Source: Litomosoides sigmodontis
Lineage: Eukaryota > Nematoda > Chromadorea > Rhabditida > Onchocercidae
Assembly: GCA_963070105.1 (NCBI GenBank)
Contig: OY718806.1
Location: 3,551,365 to 3,615,364 of the forward strand
Direction: 5' to 3'
DNA length: 64,000 nt
Shown: piece by piece, positions 48,801 through 64,000 of the stretch
Numbering within the stretch: position 1 is the first letter of the stretch
Layout: every line of letters begins with the position of its first letter
The notes under the pieces: generated by a model
What the model was told of the DNA's origin: nothing
Databases searched by the model: none
What the model saw: only the letters and a program-made list of their open reading frames with translations
Program-made: the position numbers and the translations under genes

Positions 48801-51800
48801 GGAACTGTGTACATCTTTTGAATTCTCAATAACTGCGGAATTTATCAAAACAGCTCGGAAACATCAGCAAGCAATTCTATTAGCTGGTCAAGGACTCATT
48901 ATAAACACAAATAATATTACGAATTTACCAAAACAACGTATTCGAAGGCGGGAGCTATCGGGAGCAAAAACCTTTGTTCAGCAAATATTTGCTTTATTTA
49001 AGGAAGAGGTATGGTTTATCTTGGTGGCAAACTTTCATCCAATTTATTTTTCAAAAATTCATAACAGAGAGTTTGATCAGATGTTCGTCAATTTGCACTT
49101 TTATCTGTCGCTATTTACACCTTTCGAACTCTATGAAAATTGCGCTACAATCACTTTCATAATTGTGGAAAGAAGCAAGAAATATTTAATTCATTGCATT
49201 TTAAATTTCTTAATTCATGCGCGGAATTCGGTACCAAACTTTTTTATTCCCGAAACTTTAGTAACTGGGAAAAACTCGCCCGGTTGCAACTTTTGCCTTC
49301 TATAATTCTTGAACAATCATTTAGTACATCTAAAAGTTTTTGCGCCTAACAGTCTTTCTAGTGTGGCATTCCAGAAGCTGGAATTACTTGCAACGTTTAT
49401 TTAAACATTCTAAATTTATTTTGCGCAATTTCAAATAATCAAGCTATTGCTTCTAGAAAGTAAGATCTATTCATGAATTGCTATCAGGATGTGGAAAGTG
49501 ATCCGAAAACGAAAAATGTCCGCCTTACTGAACTTATTGTCGATTTGCGGGATGCCGTTTTGCACATCTGTCGATATTTCATTGAATGCGATGAGTCGTT
49601 TAAAAAAACAGTTAACTTACAAGTAAGTTTATATTCATTTTATTACTTTGTAACTTTTCTTTGCCGTGTCATAAGTTTGCTTAGACATGAACCCGAAACT
49701 GTTAAACATATTTTTATTTGAGGCAGATTACTCAACAGAGAATCAGCAAACTGAAAAGGAAGAATTTTTTAAAAAGCGACATCACAAATATCGTCGTGCG
49801 AGAGCATTGTTAGATTTTAGGCGACAAGATGAAGATGAATTAGGATTCAGGTGCAAGTTTTCAGTTTTCTTAATCTTACCTTTTGGTTTCTGTTTTTTTA
49901 AGAAAGACAATTACATAAGTGAGTTTCCTGATAACAAATACTGTCACTTGAAGGAAGAATGATATAATAACAGTTATTTGTGAAAAAGATGAACATTGCT
50001 GGGTTGGTGAAGTGAACGGGCTAAGAGGATGGTTTCCAGCAAAATTTGTTGAGGTTGTTGCCTTTAATTCCGTTGGCATTTTTTTTAACTCATGAATGTG
50101 TCAAAATTTTGCTTCGATATTTTGAGACTTTGTTGGTTTCATGGCTAATACTTTTAGATAGTTGATGATCGTGGACGTGATTATACAATATATGGTGATG
50201 AAGCAGTATGTCCAGAAATAACGGACAAAATTCGTATACGTTTGGCTTCAGTGTTGAAATTAATTTTAGAGCATGGATTGCGAAAATCGGGCGTACTTAA
50301 TTTCGCTTCACATCCATGGCTTTTCATTGGTATTTTTTTTTGTTAGATTCTGAAAGGAAAAAAGCAAAACTAATTTCCTCATTTTACAAGGAATTTGGAA
50401 CTTTTTTGCTTTTTTTAGAAGAAATTTCACAAAGTTTTGTGCGAAAACATTATAATGCCGTATATTCTCGTTTAACACTTTGTTCAACATTCAGTTTGGA
50501 CCAAGATGGAGAGGTAATTTTTACTCGAATTTTATAATACAAGTATTGTCGGAGATATTTTTATGGATATTGCTATTTGTAGAGTTTAGAGATTAAGGGT
50601 CCAAGTTAAAGATGAGTCTAATATTTGTTGGTAAAAGGAAAAAAGATATACATAAGTTCATGTGAGCTGTAACAATATAAAACAAAATTCAACTATCATA
50701 TCTGCAGAAATTTTCATGACAGTTTATCTAGTTGGTCGTAAACTTGTTTGGTTTTTCTAAGTTTGACGAAAGCAGGAATATATTTTGTTTTTGTGCAGTA
50801 TCTACCGTGCAACACTTCTACACCTCTAACACTGCTATCACTTCCACGTGAATGTAATTGATGAAAAGGAAAAATAGATGACAACTCCTGATAATAAAAT
50901 GCTTTTTTTGGGAAATTCATCTTCATCTATCGGTGTACCATCTAATTGTAGCCTGTGCCTTATCATGTTTCCAGCAGCTGGAGTATCATAACATTTAATA
51001 TCAGAAAACAACTACTTTAAATGTAGAAAAATTAACAGGCAAATTTTTATTGAAGAAATAATTTTGCTGCTCTAAATCAAGCAGTACTTCAAAAAGAGAT
51101 GATGTTTGCCTATTATAAACTTTTACGCTTATTAGGTATTAACGCCTGAAGAGTTGTTATTTCGTGCTGTAAAATTGATCAACGAATCACACAATGCAGT
51201 TGATGCCCAAATGGATGTAAAATTCCGTTCGCTAATTGCTCTAGCAGTTTGTGAGCAATGTCTTCATTTATGGTTTGATTTGATGTGCAGCTGTCCAGAA
51301 CAAGAGCAAATCAGAATTAAATTTTATCATTCATGGTCATTTATACGATCACCTATATGGAGGCAGGTTAGCATTTTTGAAATTTTTTCTTGAATGTCAA
51401 AATTGCTCATACGTTCAAATATTTTTAATATTATCATGAATAGCAGAATTTGAGAGATTAATTGGATGAAAAAAAATGTTTACGAATGAAATGAAACAAC
51501 TTAGCATTTAATAAAAATGCAGTTATTTATTTGTTGTCGCCGAAATGAAATGATTTTTCTCGTTTTTGCAGATAAAATGTGAGTTACGACTTCTTGCACA
51601 GTTTTCTTTTAATTTGAGTGTTGACTATGAAGTCGCGGATATTGTTCGAAAGAAGAGGAATTTGACTTTAAATGAGACACTGAAAAAAAAGGTATTTCAA
51701 CAAAGAAACATTATAGGCTTAAAAAATCACCATCCAAACGACCTCGAAGATCATGGAAATTGAATGTGTTTCACCAAATTGCTTGCTTTTTTTTTTTTAT

Positions 51801-52156
51801 AATTTTCAAATATAACAAAATTCTACAACTGCTATAATTTAGTTTCCATTCATGTACATCAGTGCACAAGTGCATGTGCACCAAAAATCTCACCCCTTTA
51901 AATACTGAATTAAATTATTCCAGTACAATATAATTCAAACTGGAATTCCATAGCTTCTTTGATTTCAAGTCAATTAGAAAAAGCTTGTTTTTAACTGATT
52001 GAATAAAATAAAAATGCGTTTTTCTACAAACCGCCGTAATTTCAGGCCTTTTCAAACATGCTACCAAGTACGATTCGAAGTTCATTTGATCAGCCATTAA
52101 AAGAAGGTGTACGAGATATGCTGATTAAACATCACCTGTTTAGCTGGGATTTATAA
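45836..52156 (+). CDS. SGSM3: SGSM3 homologue: TBC RabGAP with SH3 and RUN domains (16 exons, 816 aa)
   Basis: RabGAP/Rap-interacting adaptor (RUTBC3/MAP class). Exons: 45836-45854, 46096-46288, 46856-46933, 47143-47433, 47605-47845, 48055-48252, 48605-48725, 48791-49008, 49488-49622, 49723-49850, 49954-50053, 50158-50329, 50419-50513, 51136-51366, 51572-51691, 52046-52156; all phases join. Human SGSM3 is about 750 residues. TBC domain (~145-380) keeps both catalytic fingers: IEKDLLRTLP (IxxDxxR) and GYCQGIG. SH3 (~520-573): [16 protein letters not shown] and [20 protein letters not shown] (~590-815) ends [15 protein letters not shown], almost the human terminus. The first exon (MARYRKG) is only 19 bp and the start is chosen by phase. 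The exon 4 acceptor (AATAG versus GTTAAG) is uncertain by four codons. Confidence 0.92.
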
Positions 52157-52785
52157 TTTTATCAAATATTCAGTAACAAATTTTGATTGATCGCTGTCAG
52201 AATTGGTCATGAATCTTTCTGATTAGAATCAATGTTATGGAAGGCCACTTTAAATTCGACTTAATTATCCTTTATTTTAAGCCCAAGGGGTGGGGATAAC
52301 TGAAGCTTCCTGGGAAACCAAACGGCGCTAAATAAATTTATTTCGTCGGTCCGACTAGCTTGATGTTTTATACGGCAATGTTTCCCTGTTTAGTTTGTGT
52401 TTTTAATGGAATAACAATTAAAGAGCTTTATTTATTTCTGTCCTATCGATAGTAGATTGAACTGGAAGGAATGAGAATTTCTGCAAGGAAGATGGTTATA
52501 GCATCCTCGTATTATACTGTATCTTTTCCTTCTACCAAGAAGAATAAATGTAAGCACAAGGTAAGTTAACGGCGTGACACTTGCTACGTAATGAAAATAC
52601 AAGTTCAACGCGGATAATTTTACCAGGTTATAAATTCTTATTGTTTAAATAAGATGAGCACGAGTAATTTGAATGTTTGTTAAATTGTATCCGGAAAAAT
52701 AACGCTACATAAACAAATGATCTTGGTGAAAAGCCTAAATGTACAAAATGGATCGATTTAAGAACATTTAGGAATTCATAGTTAA
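52157..52785. other. Convergent 3' flanks of SGSM3 and the DOMON gene
   Basis: The two genes point at each other here. No other feature was seen. Confidence 0.6.
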
Positions 52786-54096
52786 TTATAACTGACACCT
52801 GTTCGAGGTGGAAGCAGGTCCACACAGACATTGATCCATGCAAATAACCATTCCGTGCGGAGTTACTTGATGCTTACGAATTTGTCCAGTAGCATCGAGC
52901 GGCGATAGCACAAATGGGAACTGAAAAAAATTTTTTGGTTATTTCTACAAGTATTCGATGAAGCATAAACAAGCCGCACACATCAAATATATGCGTATAT
53001 CAATCTGCATAATGGTAACTCTACGCTAAAACTAATTTAAAAACTACACCAAAATTTTCTCCAAATAATCAAATGACAGAACCAACCTGCCAAGGCAAAC
53101 AACTGTCCAGGGACAAGTCAGCAGTATCATTTGAGAGAACTGGTCTAACAAATCGTACTTGTAAATCGCCATTGGACAGTGAAGCATATTGGACAATTAC
53201 ATTTTGTCTGGCATCTAATTGCGGCACTCTAAATCCTCGGGCAAATTCATCAGTTACTGATACCTTGTTGTTGAACACACGTACGCCAATAAAATCAAGA
53301 CCATCATTCTAAAAGAACGAAAAAACAATTTAAATTCCGTACTGTCTCAACATTAAACTCTAAGATCGGAGTCTTCAACAATGTTTGTACCAAACGACAG
53401 GCTGCAGATGTATATAATTTGTATATTAACCATTGAATGTCCAAAAGCAACTCCAGTCCAAGTGTTAACTCCTATTGGGTAACGAAGATATGTAAGTTGA
53501 AGATGGACATATTCTCGATCTCTTGCGAACAGTAATTGATATTGTCCTTGTTCGTACTTACATGCTGCTGAGCATCCTTAATCACTGACTAAATATATTC
53601 TAAAAAAAATGAAACTGATTTTATCTGATTTCAGTTGCATCACTTCAAACATCAGCTACTATTTTCTCTACTCTCAAAATTACTTATATTTTTATGAGCA
53701 CTATTTTCTATTTCACATTTTCTTCTACTTCATTCCACATTTATTTTCCTTTCAAACTACTTTTTTCTCTACTCTGTTTCAGTGTTCTAAGGTACCCCAT
53801 ATTAGAGAAGGATTAATCACTGATGCGTAAAGCTACGTTTGTTATTATTTGCTATAACAAGTTGAATTTAATCCCACGAAGGGCTGGCCGTTTTGATTTC
53901 ATTCGTTAAAAATAATTTCGCACTTGTGTAAAATCAATATTGGCTATTCTGGCGTTTGGTAAACGAATTTTGTTGGAGCAGAATGGAAATTAATTTTTAC
54001 AACAGCCCTAAAAGATGTATAAACGAGTTTAAAAAACACACCTGAAATAAAATAAGTGAGACAAGAAATCTGAAGGAAAAAAAGCGAACCGGCCAT
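52786..54096 (-). CDS. Small secreted DOMON-domain protein (4 exons, 185 aa)
   Basis: Exons, minus strand: 54042-54096, 53431-53576, 53087-53308, 52786-52920; phases join. Residues 1-20 form a signal peptide (MAGSLFFLQISCLTYFISG). The remainder is a single DOMON-like beta-sandwich (haem- or sugar-binding fold): YQLLFARDREYVHLQLTYLR, then NTWTGVAFGHSMNDGLDFIG, VFNNKVSVTDEFARGF and DLQVRFVRPVLSNDTADLSL. The C terminus is Cys-rich (GMVICMDQCLCGPASTSNRC). No cytochrome b561 or monooxygenase domain follows, so this is a stand-alone extracellular DOMON protein of the sort nematodes carry. Ligand unknown. Confidence 0.75.
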
Positions 54097-56314
54097 CAGC
54101 TATTTTCTCACAACATTCAGAAGCATTGAGACACACACTTTTTCTTGCAGTAAAATGCTGAAAACTCGTCTGCGTGGACCTATGGTAGACTGAGAAAACC
54201 TGTTCGGATGACCTCAAATCGTTCAATTTGCTCTTGGAATGTATTGCAAAGCATTTCCGTGAATTCAGCATAGTAGAACAGCTTAAAATATTTTACTTTT
54301 ATTCTTCCTCTATCTGCAGATATCACCAAAAATTCCTACAGCACACATCACTATTCGCAGTGCACGACATTCGTTTCCTAATCATCCCTCCTTAATACTT
54401 TCAATGTGGCGCGGAACCTTAAATCCCAGAGATCCTCAGTTTCAATGATGGAATAGGAAGGAATATTAGGTAAGAATGAATAAGGAATGGAAACATTAAT
54501 CCATCACCGTTGAATTTCGCATACCTTCGAAGTAGAACTTTATGCTCGTAAGGCAGTACCTCGTATACGATAGTAGTAATGACAGTGGAACACATTTATA
54601 TCATGTAATACGAGGTTTTCAACAAAAAACAGGATCAAGCATTCAATGCCAATGCATACTTGCAGCAAAGTTACCACCAAGTATTTCAATAGTTTACTCC
54701 TTTTAGTCGAATCTATCTTTCAACCAGCTAAAATTCAATTTACAAGAACACACCTCATTGACACATAAATGAAGTAGGAGAGACGCAGCTCTATTATACT
54801 GAAATAACTTATAAATGTCGACAGTTACTATACAACGAAATATCGTTGTATAGCGAATAAACCACCTAGATAAATTTTGCCACGACAAGAGAAAAATTTT
54901 TTCTTAGAAAGTTTGCAGAAAACAATGAAAGCGCATCGGCTAGAATACACATATAGTCGCATGCAAACAATCTGTTCATTGCTTGTATGCAAAAACAAAA
55001 ATTTATATGAAAAATGTTAACATATGCCAGATCAGCTATTTAGTAAAATTCTGAAGCGGAAGCCTAAATTCATAATTAGACAAACTCGTAGTTGAAGCAA
55101 GTAAATATTTGGTTGTTGATCTGCTTCAGACCAACAACTAAACATTTACTTCGGCCAGTGTTCGGAAATCATATTAGCATGAACTGGGATAAGAAAAACA
55201 GTTCAGTTTAATCTAAAAAGATCATGCGGCATTAATTAAAGAGTTCGGATGTTATAAAACAATGACTCGCAATTGGGCACATGGTAAGCCCTCATACAGT
55301 GTACCGGGAAAAAATTCACTACTCATTCGAATGTTCTAAAATATCCGCTTTTTTCAGAAATCACAGAAAATGGTTAACTTTACAGTGGTACTTAATCTTA
55401 CAGGAATATTACTAGAAGATCCACTTAAGTGTAACCTGATATAATAAAAACTCGAATATTGTAGAAAAAATATTCACATTAACAACACGGCCGAAAATAG
55501 AGATAAATCACGGAAAAAAGAATAAAATTTACAAAGTTATCATCGAGACATACATTGCTGATAACATAACTATGTTCTGGTAAATCCCAGCAGGTCATTT
55601 TTGAGCAAACGAAGCAATCACACGTGATCAGGACAATCAAAAAATATATAGTAAGTGAAACGAGGTAAAAAAAAGAAGCAAAACTAAGCCATAAGTGTTT
55701 CATTACTTATTCTGATTATATATGAACAAACCCCCGAAGATCATTACTTTTCAGTTGAAAGGAACTACAGAAACATTAATATTTAGCTTAATTGATCAGG
55801 CTTGTGGTAACATAGTTGATACTTCCTCAAATTTTGAGTTAACATTTCTCCTTAAATTCTTCGTCTAATGTCCTATGACAGCAAATACCGGTATCAAAAG
55901 AGGTATAGTATATAAATGAAAATTAGCCCAGAAAAATACGAAGTACAACGAAACCTCACTGTTGCTGTTTGTCCATGTAGCACTTCTCGCACAGAACTAA
56001 TAACTGCATAACTAGAATTCCGTTAAAATATTAAGCATACTCAGAGTAACCTATCAAAACGGCATGTGTATTCGGTTTTTTTAATCCCAGATTCGACTTA
56101 CTTTAAGCATTTTTTTTCAATGTTTATAATGTCACAGTCATAGAAAAACGGAAACAACCACTAGAAATAATTTATTACTATAAGATCGTTCATTAGATCG
56201 ATGACTTCGATAATTCAAAGCAGTTGAAAATCAGATTTCTTAAGAAACAGAAAACCATATACCGAAGAAAGCATTCTTCATTTGAAAGCTAGACTTGATT
56301 TGAGCTATTAGCTA
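54097..56314. other. Intergenic, AT-rich
   Basis: Contains the possible small secreted peptide listed at 55479-55703; otherwise no gene, RNA or repeat recognised. An imperfect palindrome TATACAACGAAATATCGTTGTATA lies at about 54829-54852. Confidence 0.45.
55479..55703 (-). CDS. Possible small secreted Cys-containing peptide, low support
   Basis: The frame begins with a strongly hydrophobic leader (MKHLWLSFASFFYLVSLTIY) followed by CDCFVCSKMTCWD. A good donor (AGCAAT|GTATGT) cuts the frame after about 50 codons, and an ATATCAG acceptor at about 55437 would add VTLKWIF and a stop. It could be a short secreted peptide or chance. Confidence 0.22.
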   Translation of the reverse strand: MKHLWLSFASFFYLVSLTIYFLIVLITCDCFVCSKMTCWDLPEHSYVISNVCLDDNFVNFILFSVIYLYFRPCC

Positions 56315-61733
<5,419 letters not shown>

Positions 61734-62055
61734 TGTTTATTACCTGAAAATAAATCTTACGACGATCCAGATTTCTATTTCATTTAAACGTTCAACCTTC
61801 TGTAAATACTGCGGTGACAATATTCTAAAAAAAATTGAGTAAACGGCGAAAAAATAGTGAATGTCGGACGGCTCAAGAAGTTGAAATAGGAAAAATACAA
61901 CTTTATAAGTGAATGAAAATACAACAAAATTTCCATAGAGATCGAAAACACATCAAAAACCAACACGCTCCTAACGAGATAGCAACTAGCAAAATATAAG
62001 CCTGCGGCAGCGTGTCTCTTCATAAATGTTTGCATCTAATGGTATGTGTGGCGTT

Positions 62056-62115
62056 TGTGTGTATGTATGTATGTATGTATACGTATGTATATGTATATGT
62101 ATACGTGTATATGTA

Positions 62116-62150
<35 letters not shown>

Positions 62151-62152
62151 AT
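62056..62152. repeat. (TGTA)n/(TG)n compound microsatellite
   Basis: TGTA tetranucleotides grade through ATGTAT and ACGTAT variants into pure TG from about 62120. The Thr-His and Cys-Val repeat frames here come from the array. Confidence 0.93.
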
Positions 62153-62723
62153 GCGCGTATTCCACCACAAATGATATTAGATCCTACAGCTTACGAAGGA
62201 GGCATATGAAAAGCAAATGCTCGACAAATGTGACAAGCAGCCATTCTACTTGTCAAACAACTCATTAAAACTTTAAAACGATGCGGGGGAGAAAGATTCA
62301 GCGACCAGAAATTAAAAAGTTTAAGCAATCTTACAAACTATGCTAAAATAACGAGGGGAATTGCACGCGTGTGGGATAATGTATGATTCTTTAAAATCCA
62401 GTAAAAAGTTTTCACCGTACTCTGGACAAATGAAAATGATTCCAACCGAACACTATGAAAGAAGCAAATGACTTCAACACTTAAAAAATTCCCCGACAAT
62501 ACAGGATTAAAAAAGCATGCAGCAAATTTAAATATGCAAAATTCACACAGCAAATTTGAATATACAATTTACGTAGCAGATTTAAACACGCAAATCTATA
62601 TAGCAGCAAAATTTTAATATCTAAATTTCCTGATAATATTTCAATATTACATAATATACATTATATATATTATATACATTATATGTGTTATATATATTAT
62701 ATATATTATACGTGTCATATATA

Positions 62724-62788
62724 TAATATACATATTATAATATACATATTATAATATACATATTATAATATACATATTATAATATACA
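62724..62788. repeat. 14-bp tandem repeat AATATACATATTAT
   Basis: About 4.5 copies with no variation, preceded from 62655 by looser TATA/ACATTATA runs. Confidence 0.9.
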
Positions 62789-62789
62789 T

Positions 62790-64000
62790 ATATATATTAT
62801 ATTATATTATATTATATTATATTATATTATATTATATTATATTATATTATATTATATTATATTATATTATATTATATTATATTATATTATATTATATTAT
62901 ATTATATTATATTATATTATATTATATTATATTATATTATATTATATTATAATTATATTATATTATATTATATTATATTATATTATATTATATTATATTA
63001 TATTATATTATATTATATTATATTATATTATATTATATTATATTATATTATATTATATTATATTATATTATATTATATTATATTATATTATATTATATTA
63101 TATTATATTATATTATATTATATTATATTATATTATATTATATTATATTATATTATATTATATTATATTATATTATATTATATTATATTATATTATATTA
63201 TATATTATATTATATTATATTATATTATATTATATTATATTATATTATATTATATTATATTATATTATATTATATTATATTATATTATATTATATTATAT
63301 TATTTTATATTAATATTATATTATATTATATTATATTATATTATATTATATTATATTATATTATATTATATTATATTATATTATATTATATTATATTATA
63401 TTATATTATATTATATTATATTATATTATATTATATTATATTATATTATATTATATTATATTATATTATATTATATTATATTATATTATATTATATTATA
63501 TTATATTATTATTATATTATTATATTATTATTATATTATTATTATATTATTATTATATTATTATTATATTATTATTATATTATTATTATATTATTATTAT
63601 ATTATTATTATATTATTATTATATTATTATTATATTATTATTATATTATTATTATATTATTATTATATTATTATTATATTATTATATTATTATTATATTA
63701 TTATTATATTATTATTATATTATTATTATATTATTATTATATTATTATTATATTATTATTATATTATTATTATTATATTATTATTATTATATTATTATTA
63801 TTATATTATTATTATTATATTATTATTATTATATTATTATTATTATATTATTATTATTATATTATTATTATTATATTATTATTATTATATTATTATTATT
63901 ATATTATTATTATTATATTATTATTATTATATTATTATTATTATATTATTATTATTATATTATTATTATTATATTATTATTATTATATTATTATTATTAT
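62790..64000. repeat. (ATTAT)n satellite-like array with longer derivatives, to window end
   Basis: Pure pentamer ATTAT from about 62795 to 63505, interrupted near 62951, 63202 and 63304. From about 63505 the unit is mostly ATATT plus two ATT (11 bp, rare 8 bp), and from about 63761 ATATT plus three ATT (14 bp) to the last base. It continues beyond the window. Confidence 0.95.

Noticed and set aside
61986..62268. Overlapping frames of Thr-His, Cys-Val and Tyr-Val repeats
   Set aside because: Products of the TGTA/TG array.

Overview
The window is nuclear DNA of a nematode. The genes are split into many short exons with GT-AG introns, and most acceptors read (T)TTTCAG, the nematode consensus. 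The DNA is AT-rich, and all recognisable proteins are animal families. A parasitic clade III (spirurid/filarial-type) worm fits the intron sizes and the secreted/GPI-type cysteine-rich protein, but that placement is inference. No bacterial, phage or CRISPR content was seen. Gene models below were built by hand: exons were joined only where splice sites, reading phase and family alignment agree.

Layout, left to right. 93-4577 (-): 5' half of a bridge-like lipid-transfer protein (BLTP3/UHRF1BP1 family), running off the left edge. 4982-5566 (-): possible small membrane protein. 5870-6745: degenerate repeats leading into a regular 44-bp minisatellite. 7709-8544 (+): tentative unknown spliced gene. 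9238-9880: decayed coiled-coil-like pseudogene. 10890-13104 (-): inositol polyphosphate 5-phosphatase, with tentative small genes beside it. 14557-16203 (-): divergent ribosomal protein uS5 (RPS2) copy. 16.2-18.5 kb: GA and TG microsatellites. 18558-23396 (+): ankyrin/patatin calcium-independent phospholipase A2 (PLA2G6 type). 23.4-32.2 kb: AT-rich gene-poor stretch holding an exon-like island and one small membrane protein. 32265-34302 (+): signal-peptide, cysteine-rich, probably GPI-anchored protein, followed by a decayed copy of one of its exons. 36069-38437 (-): Kelch-type protein with a Pro/Tyr-rich tail ending in a CaaX box. 39786-44288 (-): TBC1D23. 45836-52156 (+): SGSM3 (TBC-SH3-RUN). 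52786-54096 (-): small secreted DOMON protein. 56315-61733 (-): SEC14L1. 62.0-64.0 kb: TG/TGTA repeat, then over 1.2 kb of (ATTAT)n that grades into 11-bp and 14-bp derivatives up to the window end.

Several neighbours share a membrane-trafficking or lipid theme: BLTP3, INPP5, iPLA2, TBC1D23, SGSM3 and SEC14L1. TBC1D23 and SGSM3, both TBC-domain proteins, lie head to head. This clustering may be chance; there is no operon-like spacing between them. No wholly new system was found. The points most worth checking are the CaaX-tailed Kelch protein, the minisatellite open in all three frames, the divergent RPS2 copy, candidate GC-AG introns, and the unassigned small genes.
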